Shown piece after piece: positions 49,975 through 64,000 of a stretch of DNA of 64,000 nt. The position numbers and the translations under genes were made by a program. Position 1 is the first letter of the stretch. The number at the start of each line of letters is the position of its first letter. Source of the stretch: Liolophura sinensis (taxonomy: Eukaryota > Mollusca > Polyplacophora > Chitonida > Chitonidae); contig NC_088295.1 of the NCBI RefSeq assembly GCF_032854445.1, forward strand, positions 44,007,385 through 44,071,384. The letters are read 5' to 3'. The notes beneath the pieces were generated by a model. It was not told where the DNA came from. It worked only from the letters and a program-made list of their open reading frames with translations, and made no database searches.

Positions 49975-52040
49975 ACGAGGATTATAACTTGTTTTAACAT
50001 GTGCGTGCAGAAAATGTGCGTCCCAGTAATGTCTTTGTGCGCTTAAATCAAATGATAATCATGCAAACTACATACTCAATGAACGTGATTCTGACACTAT
50101 AAACTGCTGTTTGCCAAAAGCTCTGCTTTCATGGACGTTAAATCTTGCACGTATATATAAATTTAGGAACAATGCTTTATAAACGTCTTAGGTAGGTCTA
50201 CATGATAGAGATGACCCAGGTAAGATCGTCTATCAAGCTATACAGTATAAAGTATACATTGTCTCCAGTCAGTAACGTATATTCATGTATATACTGTTTC
50301 TTTGTCGCCCAATTACTGGTTCCCTCGTATTCATATTAAGTACGCCAGAGCGTATTGGGTTAAGTACATCTTACAGAATTTCGGTTTTTATAGATTTGCT
50401 CCGGATTTGTATGGTACTGTACCACTTTACATCACCTATATGCATACTCATCGGCCCACAATAACCCATGGTACTTCTTCAGTCTGATTATATCGCGACT
50501 ATTATTGTGCAGAATGACGTGTTTTTTTTCTCTCTCTCAAAAGTTTGGAATTTCTCAATTAATTAACCCATCTATTTTTGTCCTGAGAGCGGCGTGTCTG
50601 TATTGGGTATAACTTACTTTCATACACGAAAAGGTTGGGAAATACTACATAATGAACCTATAAATACAGCTGTTATTACGAAGCCCTACATATAGCATAC
50701 CGCGCCCTCAAGATTACTCGCATCCAGTTACATACAAATGCCTGATTATTTCCCCGGTTTAGGCTTTGAGCTCTGTGACAAAGAGAGAATATGTCATGAT
50801 TTTAATGTACTGAATGCACTATACACTAGCTTTTTACTATATAAATGCGTTTTGTACTCAAAAATACCTCTGCAATTAAATGTGGTGCAGCGAATATTTA
50901 AGTTTAATTTAACTTTAATTTATACAATACTTATCAGTCTCTTTATAACAGATCGCAAATAGATTTTTTGCCACAATTGAACTGAATATATCAAGTTGGC
51001 CCATCAAAGCTGAAGTTATATACAATGGTGAACAGTTACTGATGTATACCTACATATATCTGTACGTACAAAATACAAAATTTTAATATATCTCGTATAA
51101 CCCTAAAACCATATACATGATACGGAATAGTTAATTATGCTGTACATGCAGACATTTCATACAAAAGAAAAGTAGAACATTTAATGACGTTTAAATTCAC
51201 AATTATAAGTTAGCTAACGACTATAAAGTGCAGCACGTAGCAACAAAATAACATGCTGATTGCCATTTCTGTGTCCAGGACAGAAACTGATGATATAAAA
51301 GTGGGGTGCGGCAACAGGCTCGAGCCTATCGGTGCACTGGTTGCCTCTTAAATGCCTTTATTCCGTGTGTAAGTATACCGTGCAATTAACTGTCCACGTG
51401 AGCTGCTGGTAAAATCCGAATTGACGCATGAATTTTACGATGCTATACAACACATCCACTGGATAAGGTGAAATCAATATCTTTACCTGTGTGTGTGCCG
51501 CTATGCAGGTAATCTACACAAGATGGCTGATGGTATTAGTAGGAATAGGGCTATCTCTTCTTATAGATCAGCTATAACTGTACCTATAGTATGCGTCTGT
51601 ATAAAGCATAGTTTTCAGGCAGAGGCAAACTGCAACGCTATCTCGCATGTATATTTAACACTGTAAATACCCCATGCAGCGTACACAGTGCCATGGATAC
51701 ACCATCAGGTAGACCCTTAATTAGCTATATGTATGGCAATGTCTGGATGTAATAAAGCTTGCAGTCTACATAAATGCACTTTGCAGACAGATCTTAAACT
51801 ATAACGAGAAATACATGCTTAAGTATACTGAACATGCATGCGTCTCATTTACAGACGTGATGTGCACGACTGAGCGAAGGAGTCCATACACGTAATGCGT
51901 TTATGCGTACCATGAGATGATATACATCTGAAAGCCTAATAAATTTTTTATTCCGGGACTGTGATTTTCGATAATTGTTATCACATACGTGATTTTTTTT
52001 ATATTGAGAGGCATGTGGGAATTCTAACATACACGAGATG
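49975..52040. other. Intergenic, no gene recognised
   Basis: AT-rich DNA; no repeat array or coding frame supported. Confidence 0.4.
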
Positions 52041-52042
52041 TT

Positions 52043-52180
52043 ACACTCAAAAATTAATCTGTTAATCTTAAAAGAAAGCCTGTTATCTGAGATGCTATAT
52101 AGAATGTATTGTTATTGCAGCAGATTGTTCTGTTAAATATAACACATATATTTTATTAATTCAACATAAAGATTCTATGA
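52043..52180. mobile_element. Partial copy of the MITE-like element
   Basis: Left-arm sequence only: acactcaaaaattaatctgt, taatcttaaaagaaagcctg, then atagaatgtattgttattgc. The right inverted repeat is not recognisable. Confidence 0.7.
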
Positions 52181-52575
52181 GACTAACTAGGAGCACTGCT
52201 CTATACATACAAATAATCTTGGTAGGCCGAATACTGTTCGCCATATTCAGATGGTGTATATATACGAGTACATCAATATACGTGCTAACCCCATTTCTGC
52301 TGGCTCATGTGTATTAAATCTATCTTAAATACATATGTTTATATTATGTAAATATATTTTATTTGATTAGAGCTGTACGATATCAGGCATGTACAATGTA
52401 AAGCTAATAACAAGAGGCCACGGGGATGGGATCTTCCACAACTTTACTCCTCCCCATTCATGTATACGGGTATACAAATCTTTCCAGAATTATAGTTAAC
52501 CTATAGAGGAAAGATTCCTTCTATAAAAAGATGTAAACTTTAAACACCTTTCAGGCATATATTAATATTAAGGAA

Positions 52576-52577
<2 letters not shown>

Positions 52578-52638
<61 letters not shown>
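52578..52638. repeat. (AG)n microsatellite
   Basis: About 30 AG dinucleotides in a row, preceded by ggaaggaag. Confidence 0.98.
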
Positions 52639-52639
<1 letters not shown>

Positions 52640-52640
<1 letters not shown>

Positions 52641-53830
52641 CTATATACTCTGGAATGCAGATCCTCTGAATTTTAATACACGAAAGCTATTTAATCTCGA
52701 CGACCATCTTTAAATTAAATAGCCTTTTGTACACGCAGATTAAATTTCAAACGCTAATTGCAACATACATACAGTATATAGGCTTATACCTAAGTACCGG
52801 TAAGTCAAGTGAACATCATGCATCTTATACCAGGGTAAGTCTATATATACATCAGACTCACAATGGCTTACCTTTGCGAGTGTCCCGTACAGGTAAAACT
52901 GCTTAGCAGAACTAATGAAACGAGACAAAGTCTGACCTCTGTGTCCCCATCAGGTGTGGGGGTGGATAAGAGATAATCTGTATATATAGATTCTTGACAG
53001 CTGGTCACAATGGATACTATAATTACCGGATAGGTATGGCTCCGAATGCTCCCACGGGACTTTCAGTTCTGAGGCAGTACGTATGTATACTATTGACAGA
53101 GAGCCAAAGGTGCGTGGCCAGGCGCGCTAAAAGCACCGTAATGAGACTGCCCGGTGTTAACTTAGAATGACTTGACACAAACTTCTGACGTTCAAAACTG
53201 TGGTGTGGATCACGACCTTACCTTTTAAACACACACGCGAGTTAACCTGGTACACGAGTTAAAACACAAGTCCTCCCCAAATCATGTCATCCACTCGGCC
53301 TTTCAGTATGTACGACTGAGGGCTTTACAGCCGTCTGTACTTATGATTAAGGACAGCCTCAACGTTAACATCTATACCTGTGCGCTTTTGTGTTAATAAT
53401 GAACGGAACCACCTTGACGGTTCTCACCGACAAGATACGCTTCGCTAATTTTGATGGCGCGCGGGAAAAGAAACGTTCGGGCCGATGAGTGCAGGCTGGC
53501 AAATCTAGACCGGTGTTGTTGTCACCTTGGACAAAGTCTACTTCATAGCGTTCTTTCAAACACGGAACAGTTATAAACCTTGTTGCGTAATGAACTGTGA
53601 AACTCGTGAATGCAGTCCATATGGAAACTTCGTGTTTTGCTGTTTATGGGTAATAATGTTTTTCAAAATATGCAATAGCGCACTGAGCAAACGCTAACCG
53701 CCACAAACGCTGAACGCAACACACACGACCAATGACATATTGGGGACAGGCCTAATAAATCAATGTTTGCAACCACTGTAATCAACAAAACACTTGAATA
53801 AGTTAAAAAAAAAAAAAGTTAAAAACATAA
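52640..53830. other. Intergenic, no gene recognised
   Basis: No frame with coding character. A short GC-rich patch near 53450-53480 (gatggcgcgcgggaaaag) is not enough to call a promoter. Confidence 0.4.
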
Positions 53831-53832
53831 AA

Positions 53833-54090
53833 GAGTTATGGACGTAGAGTTGACGGTTTCACCACGTACACGTTCCAACGGCAACAGAGTTATGGAAGCA
53901 CAGTTAGCGGTTTCACCAGGTACAAGTTCCAAAGGTAACAGAGTTATGGAAGTAGAGTTATTGGCTTACAAATTGTGTACAAGTTCCAACGGTGACAGAG
54001 TTATGGATGTAGAGCTAACGGCTTTACAAATTGCGTACAAGTTCCAACGGCAACAGAGTTATGGAAGTAGAGTCAACGGCTTCCAACGGT
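53833..54090. repeat. 54-58-bp minisatellite, five units
   Basis: The word gagttatgga recurs at 53833, 53887, 53941, 53998 and 54056, each followed by a gtagagtt-like block and gtacaagttccaacgg. The first three units are 54 bp apart; later ones are slightly longer. The open plus-strand frame across it follows from the period. Confidence 0.92.
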
Positions 54091-54607
54091 AACTTAGGTA
54101 ACATGTACTAGTATATAGATGTGATAAAGTTCTCTGAAGAGAAATAATTTTTAAAAATCATGTTATTAGCCTTGAATTAACGGTCATTCCAAGTCTAGAA
54201 ATTTTAAATACATGTAGACAAATGTTTCGATCATTATCCATTTTATGGAAAAACGAAAATTAGAATTCAGTGGTTTGTAGAAGTTGTATTTATACAGCAC
54301 TCATATGTGAGAGTTATGCATGTAGTCAACAATATATGGGCCTTTTTGCATGACAAACGAAAAGAATCCCTTCTAGATATACCGGTATATAGTATATACG
54401 ACAAAGCAATTAACACATGTAAGCATACATGACAAATGGAACTGGTTTGTCCGTACATAAAATTGTAACTAGAGATACCGCACGTTTTCAAAACGTATTG
54501 CCTACTGTGTATATTAAACTTCAGACCCTCACTGAGGCACATGCACATGCAGAATTGCACAGTGTATATATCCTTCATGATGCATCTTGCAATGTGCAAC
54601 GACACAC

Positions 54608-54705
54608 ATACTCAAAAAAATAACGTGTTAGTTTTAACAGAAAGTCTCTTGTCTGAGTGATGTAAGAATGTATTCTGTTATTCTGACATAATATTGTGTC
54701 AAATC
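54608..54705. mobile_element. Partial copy of the MITE-like element
   Basis: Left arm: gttagttttaacagaaagtc, tcttgtctgagtgatgt, aagaatgtattctgttattc, then ataatattgtgtcaaat. Lies immediately before a SINE fragment. Confidence 0.75.
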
Positions 54706-54741
54706 TGAGATTAAGATAGACGTCTATCTTAATCCCAGGGC

Positions 54742-54878
54742 CTTGGGAAGGTCTACCGGCAACCTGCGGGTGGTCGTGGGTTCCCTCCCCCCCCCCCCCC
54801 CCGGTTTCCTCCCAATATAATGCTGGCCGCGTCGTATAAGTGAAATGTTATTGAGTACGACGTAAAACACCAATTCAA
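54742..54878 (+). mobile_element. SINE fragment with a poly(C) expansion
   Basis: Body and tail of the main family (ggcaacctgcgggtggtcgt, tataatgctggccgcgtcgt, gagtacgacgtaaaacacca). The usual ccccgggc segment is replaced by a run of about 17 C at 54786-54802. Confidence 0.87.
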
Positions 54879-54879
54879 T

Positions 54880-55940
54880 GTACATTATTTATAACTGCAT
54901 CATAATATTTATGAGCATATAATGCATACTTGAAGGTATCCGTCTTTTGGTGTTTCAAGTTCAATTATTCTAAACATCGCTTAGGTCACAGATAGTTTGA
55001 CCACGTGCTCATGAGGACATAGATGCGAATTCAAGACAGTCACTCGATGGGCAGCATGACTTCATGTGCACACAAATAGAAATAATTGATAAGTTAATGA
55101 TACAAAAAAGATGACTTAGATTTAATGACATTCTAAGTGACTACGTACTTGACTGGGCGGCAGATTATCATTGAATTTTAGTGAAACAATCAATCACGGC
55201 ATACAAAACCGGAAAGTTCACTTAACATATCTTCCGGAATATTTAGAAAAAAAAATACACACTACCGCGCAATGCACTGGATACCATTCGACCATACGCA
55301 CATTTGCAAGAGACAGGCCCAACAACGTTGAATAATAAGTCATTGTTATTGGAAAACAATAGGTTTGTTCCACAGGGCTACCTGGTATACGAGTTTTACG
55401 AAAACTACGTAAAAAGTAAATGAGACATTGTGTTTACAAGCCTGTCAAAGACGTTGAAATGAAAATAAAACAGACCAAGGTCACAGAAAAAAGATTATTG
55501 TTTCCAACGCCCATGTGTACATTTGGCATACGTTTGGTACACTTGGCTATACAAACATTTAACGGATGTAAAGCCACTCCTTAAAGCCCGCGTGACACTC
55601 TGTGCGCACGCTTTACAGCATTTCCAACATTAGATAAGCTTGCCCCTTGAAGCCTATGCGTGCGAGGCACGTGGGTTCGTTTAGGACTCACCACTTTTGT
55701 CCTTGCGCGAACCTATAATCAGCATTCATCAATAAAACTGTGTCAGGTGATCGTTAGAATCGTGTTGAACGTACTTTAAATAAAGAGAATGCATGCAAGT
55801 ATTGAAACAAACTTAACGAGTGACCTCGGCCTGGTTCAAGATTTCTGTACATAATTTGCTGGTGGTGGCAGAGATGACGCTTGCCTTGTAAGGAATATGA
55901 CGTAAAGCCTGTTTGCAAACTAAAAATGTGGTCAGACAGA
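54880..55940. other. Intergenic, no gene recognised
   Basis: No array, RNA gene or coding frame I can support. Confidence 0.4.
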
Positions 55941-55949
55941 CAGATTAAA

Positions 55950-56365
55950 TTTTATTTGATTGATGTTAAATGGGACACTGAAGAAATCTTCCCTTATACG
56001 ATGGCCGTCTTATTTTTTTTTTCTTTTTTTATTTATTTATTTATTTATGTTTTTTTGAGTGAAGGAAACTGGACTGCCCGTGGAATACCAGCTGCCTTTG
56101 GTAAGTCAATGAAAAACTTTTTTTCCACGTGTGACGTACAAGTATGTAAACCATGTTGGTGGAAGACAAGTGCTCTTCTATGAACAGAAGCCTGCGCAAA
56201 CAGCCACGCGAGTGTCGTCGATCTCTTATTGCCACCGATAAAGTGCGAGAGTGTGCATGGGAATCTAGATATGAACCGTCTAAAACCGGGATTGAACCCG
56301 CACATCGTGTGTCCTTTCGATTTAAAGGCAAGAACTTTTAGTCATTACACCACGGTCCACGATCC
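55950..56365 (-). mobile_element. Degenerate tRNA-derived SINE, other family
   Basis: On the minus strand, tggtgtaatgactaaaagt (A-box-like) is followed by gggttcaatcccgg, a perfect B box. On the plus strand gtgaaggaaactggactgcc and gctgcctttggtaagtcaat match the repeat core also seen near 28316 and 3250. A TTTATTTATT tract at about 56028-56048 may be its A-rich tail or an embedded poly(T). Confidence 0.6.
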
Positions 56366-56369
56366 CACT

Positions 56370-57590
56370 AGACCGACGAAAGGACACGTGAACCCAACCA
56401 GCTACAAAAATACTCCTTGGCCAATTCTGCCAGAAGGTAATAAAAAAAAGGCAATTTGTATCACGCAACAAATGTATGCTCGCGATTGAGATGCTTTCGA
56501 TCATTTTGTCTACAGTATTACTTCAGCATCCTGAACACTTGTGGACAAAATACAATCCAAAGTTTTCTTGTGCACGTTGAGAAGGTTTATCGAGGCATAC
56601 CAGTTGTTCAACTACAGTTGTGCTCATTCTATAAGTGTCAGCTTGTCCGCGGGTATAGGCGGTTGATGCACGTAATCGGTCTACATACAGAAAATAATTC
56701 ATGTAATTTGAACCTTTTTATGATTCTACACATTGTCTGTGACATGGCGGGTCTTGAGGTCAGCCTGTCATTTACACGCTCAGGGTTCTAAGGTCATAAT
56801 GTCAAACTCGTAAATCAAAATGTAGGGTCTGAATTGAATGTTCAGTGTACACAGTATAGAGATGGTGTGTGGATTATGAAGCCAGTGTTGCTGTTAAACG
56901 TTCCTTTCAAAAGTATAAGGTATACAGTTTTACATCCCTCTAAAGATTTAGTCATGCCCTGAAAATCAATGACTGTGACACTCATTTGTCAAGACCCTAT
57001 GTCATATCTCGACTGAAGGGTATTGACCCTTGTGACAAATACGGCTGTCCAGATACTGCTTTAACTTCCACTCACGAGGCATGTTCACTTCATGTTTGTA
57101 CACTATGGGGTCTCTTACTCGAACTTCCACGACCTTATAAAGCCCCTCGCAAATTAACATAATTGTACACTTGTGAGCCCTGGACTGTCTGGCGACCAGG
57201 TATAAGCCTGTGTTTGTAGAGATAAATCAAGTATGTATATGGCGTATTGAAAGCCACTAATAACGGTGATCCTAACCTTTGAAGTGTAAAGTCAAGCGGT
57301 ATATACACATTATACGTGGACAGTCCTTCCGTTCCGCCTATAGCCCCGTACACGTGAACTCTAAACTGTGATCAAAAAAGTATAAAAAGCGTGAATCTTC
57401 CCTCTATGCTCCAAATTACTATATTAATCAACTTAAAAGTTGGCCTGAATGTGATACAAGCTAATAATACACGAATCCAGGATGTTTTACTGCATGTCTG
57501 CTTCATCCACATAAATATATAAGCCAACGGGTTAATCAGAATGTGCCAACTGAGAACGCGTATCTGACTGAAGTTTTACTCCATTTTTTT
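56370..57590. other. Intergenic, no gene recognised
   Basis: Nothing coding or repetitive that I can support. Confidence 0.4.
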
Positions 57591-57599
57591 CACGCATAT

Positions 57600-58205
57600 A
57601 ATGGCCGTCTTGATTCCCGAGAAACCCCTTGGCACATCACCGCAGCCGACTTAATTCTCGAGAAGCTTCTTGATGCAACACCACTGCAGTCCATTTAATT
57701 CTCAAGAAACTTCCCTTCAGGCAACATCACCGCAGCCCACTTGATTCCCGAGAAACTTCCCTTGAAGCAACATCAACGCAGACGACTTATTCCTGTGAAA
57801 TCTTTTGACACACCACCGCAGCCAATTTAATTCTTGAGAAACCTCGACACAGCCGCAGCCCACTTGATTCCCAAGAAACCTATTGAAGCCGACATCACCG
57901 CTGCCGCCTTGATTCCTGAGGAAGCTTTTGACGCAACGTCACCGCTGCCGCCTTGATTCCTGAGGAAGCTTTTGACGCAACATCACCGCTGCCGCCTTGA
58001 TTCCTGAGGAACCTTTTGACGCAACATCACCGCTGCCGCCTTGATTCTTGAGGAACCTTTTGACGCAACATCACCGCTGCCGCCTTGATTCTTGAGGAAC
58101 CTTTTGACGCAACATCACCGCTGCCGCCTTGATTCCTGAGGAACCTTTTGACTCACGATCACAGCAGTCGACTTGTTTCCTGATGAGAAACCTCTTGACG
58201 CAACA
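57600..58205. repeat. 44-bp minisatellite
   Basis: An exact 44-bp period between 57933 and 58152: gcaacatcaccgctgccgcc, then ttgattcctgaggaaccttt tgac, with unit starts at 57933, 57977, 58021, 58065 and 58109. Older, more diverged units extend left to about 57600 and right to about 58205. GC-rich against its surroundings; the period is not a multiple of three, so it cannot keep one frame open. Confidence 0.95.
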
Positions 58206-59520
58206 TCGCCGAAAAAAACCTGACAGCGATTTCCAAGGCAATTCAAGCTCAAGTTAATCTGCATTGGATTGATACCACAGAGGCTTTGTAAAGGAACCAC
58301 TGCGGCTTGGAGACGAAACCACGGAGGTTTGAAGACGAAAAGTTTGGTGATCGATTCATGATGGATAGGCAATATAATGGGCGATTAATGGCAGCCCGAA
58401 AAGGGTATAGCTAAAAACCTGCAGTTCAGAAACCGCACAGGTTTGGTGATTGAACAACATTTGAAATCTGGAAATAGAATTTCACATACAATAAGTAGTG
58501 AATGATAAACCATCTTAATTAAACTTAAACAAACAAGTCTCTCCTGTGTTGGGCCTGTAATGCACTCAAGTACAGTAATCCAATACTATACCTCCGATTA
58601 TTTCATTTAAAGTACAAATGTCTGTCTATTTTTAACCATATGAGGCTAGATAGCATAAAGAACTATTTCTTTCTTGATCCCAGACACCGGCCTAATTAGC
58701 AAAGGGATGAAGGATTTCACTTGTGCCCATTAGATGACATCCAAAAATACAATAAAAACAATATTAAAAATCCATGTTCTCATTTTGTTTGATCTTGATA
58801 TTTTTATGATTTTTCCAGTTTTGCAAGGCTTTCTGGTCAAATATGTCTTCAGCAGGTACAAATTGCTGGGACAGTCCACATTTACAGCAAATTCTAAGAT
58901 TTTTAAGTTTCACTTTTGTTTTTATAATCTCCTCTGACAATGGAAAAAGATTTATTTTGCCCATAAAAAAACAATTGAAATAGGTGTGGTATTTGCTGAA
59001 CCAGCCAACAATAGGCTGGTTTATCCGCAGCTGGAATATAGTATCATACCCAATGCCTTGATTCTATGAATGATTTTAACATTTTCATTGGTCACCATAC
59101 CAACCCTACACAACATCCTGCTTCCCCCACCTTGACAACCTCTCGCCTAAATAAATAGGCTTGTTAAAAAAAAAAAAGAAAGACATATTTTCAAACTTGA
59201 ATTGAGTGATAACACATTTGACTAGTGGTTCAAACATAGACAGAAGACATGGGAAGGAAATGGGCAAAATAACTTTGTGATTTTCCTTTTGAGATTTATC
59301 TTGTTGTAGAAACTTTATCTTGTCTTGTACAGAAACAGTTTGTTCTTATGAATTTGTGTCTTACGAATCACAGATCATTTACATGCGTGCTTTATATGGC
59401 AAGAAAACACCCCAAAAATGTGGAAAGGTTAAAAGCAAGGAAATGATCACCACAACTGAACCATATCCATCTGACATCTGAATCTGGGGCAGATGATCAA
59501 AGATGTTTCAGCTCTTGAAG
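58206..59520. other. Intergenic, no gene recognised
   Basis: AT-rich DNA. The frames at 58734-58964 overlap on opposite strands and have no known motif. Confidence 0.4.
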
Positions 59521-59521
59521 C

Positions 59522-59746
59522 TATTTATTTATTAATTTGATTGGTGTTTTATGCTGTATGGTGGGAGGAAACCGGGCAACCCACGACAATCTACAGGTTG
59601 CTGACAGACCTTCCCACATGTCCCTCGTATGGCCAGAGAGGAAGCCACCATGTGCTGGACTTGAAATCACAGCGACCGCAGTGGTGAGTGGCTGCAGGGT
59701 CATCGTGCTGTGTTGGCGTGATAACTCCCTTGGCCATGGAGGCCCT
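59522..59746 (-). mobile_element. tRNA-derived SINE, internally shortened
   Basis: Minus-strand copy with tail ttgattggtgttttatgctg, a deletion joining gta directly to tggtgggaggaaaccgggc, then the caggttgctgacagacc and gagaggaagccaccatgtgc blocks and the tRNA-like head in reverse. Confidence 0.88.
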
Positions 59747-60055
59747 CATGATGCTAAAGTTAATTATAAACAGTTCAACCAAAAACACAAATGGCCACAT
59801 TCTACAGATTTACTGCCATTTCTAAGAAAAAATTGCACAAATGTTGACGTCCTGTATGAAACAATGAAGACTTAACGGGACGTCAGTCATTGGATGTCAT
59901 TCAGATTACTGTTTAAGCCCACCCCTACATGTACACCCCCACTTATCACTATGAGCTCCATCTGGCTATTCCTGTCTTATTTCACTTACACTAGCAACTG
60001 CGAACAACTTCTCACACAAGCAACAAGTTTTTAGCTTTGCACAAAAAACATCTGG

Positions 60056-63281
<3,226 letters not shown>

Positions 63282-63690
63282 CAATAAATCACCTTACTTT
63301 AAAATATTTTAATATTAAACATGTTTTATTTTAAAACATTCACATAAAACCTTACAAGAAAAAACAACAGACGAAATGAATATATGCCATTCATCAATAA
63401 CGTACATGTATCCCACATAATCTGATAAAGTTTGAAAAGCATAGCTTTCTATTTTTGTCATCTTGCATAACTAAGATATTGCAGTCGCTAACAGTGAGAA
63501 AATCACAAATTCCTAGACGTCATCAATGTTAACAAGTAGGGCACAAGCTGAAAACACATGTTTCCATGAATCCAGTTTTGCCTTTTCGCCATATGTATAT
63601 TTAGAGGGTAAGAGAGATGCGATACTTGTGATGTTCCAGACTGGTCTAACATGGCGTATTCCATGGCCTTTTACGAATTAAAGATTAAAA
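63282..63690 (-). other. Intron sequence upstream of the 88-bp array
   Basis: No further NSUN4-like exon is visible before the SINE at 63.7 kb, so the earlier exons are beyond the window. Confidence 0.5.
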
Positions 63691-63994
63691 CCTTGATCTA
63701 TAGATTTATTTATTTATTTATTTATTTGATTGGTGTTTTACGCCGTACTCAAGAATATTTCACTTATACGACAGCGGCCAGCATTATGGTGGGAGGAAAC
63801 CAGGCAGAGCCCGGGGGAAACCCACAACCATCCGCAGGTTGCTGGCAGACCTTCCCACGTACGGCCGGAGAGGAAGCCAGCATGAGCTGGACTTAAACGC
63901 ACAGCGATCGCATTGGTGAGAGACTCCTGGGTCCTTACACTGAGCTAACGCGCTAACCGACTGAACCAAGGAGGCCCCCCCCTTGATCTATAGA
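63691..63994 (-). mobile_element. Full-length, young-looking tRNA-derived SINE
   Basis: Minus-strand copy at about 63705-63980 with an intact tail (TTTATT repeats, tttgattggtgttttacgcc), body and tRNA-like head. A perfect 14-bp duplication ccttgatctataga lies at 63691-63704 and 63981-63994. It is one of the least diverged copies in the window; its B box is slightly altered (ttaaacgca). Confidence 0.95.
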
Positions 63995-64000
63995 GTTGCC

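Overview
The window looks like nuclear genomic DNA from an invertebrate, most likely a mollusc and plausibly a bivalve. It is AT-rich, with short exons bounded by GT/AG splice signals, long introns, many microsatellites and minisatellites, and many copies of a tRNA-headed SINE whose 3' tail resembles short interspersed elements I remember from bivalve genomes. I see no bacterial operon, CRISPR array, rRNA gene or functional tRNA gene. All gene models come from reading splice sites, phases and protein motifs by eye.

Layout. (1) 39-3870, minus: 5' half of an EF-hand protein gene (four exons seen) that runs off the left edge. (2) 3871-6264: shared upstream region of two divergent genes. (3) 6285-12006, plus: a complete six-exon inhibitor-of-apoptosis gene with three BIR domains, a UBA domain and a C-terminal RING (564 codons). 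(4) 12007-13300: its 3' UTR, holding two degenerate tandem arrays. (5) 16432-21552, minus: part of an unrecognised gene with six well-phased exons and a coiled-coil-like region. (6) About 21.6-46 kb: no gene I can support; SINE fragments, (AT)n tracts and two minisatellites. (7) 46081-48076, minus: a 343-codon open frame with a RING-like motif lacking its first zinc-ligand pair, followed by three short frames that may be further exons. (8) 48.1-60 kb: intergenic, with a MITE-like element in three copies, SINEs, an (AG)n tract and 44-bp and 54-bp minisatellites. (9) 60056-62931, minus: the last four coding exons of an NSUN4-type RNA cytosine methyltransferase, whose upstream exons lie beyond the right edge.

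The most unusual structure is at the right end. Two tandem arrays in the NSUN4-like gene are built from its own exon-intron junctions: a 36-bp array repeating the end of one exon with its splice donor, and an 88-bp array repeating a splice acceptor with the first bases of the SAM-binding exon. Smaller arrays overlap the stop codon of the IAP gene and of the RING-like frame, and a 96-bp array lies in the EF-hand gene intron. Arrays seeded at exon edges may be a recurring habit of this genome.

The genes do not form an obvious pathway. The IAP would act in the cytosol in apoptosis or innate immune signalling, the NSUN4-like enzyme in mitochondrial ribosome assembly, and the EF-hand and coiled-coil proteins have no role I can assign from sequence alone.
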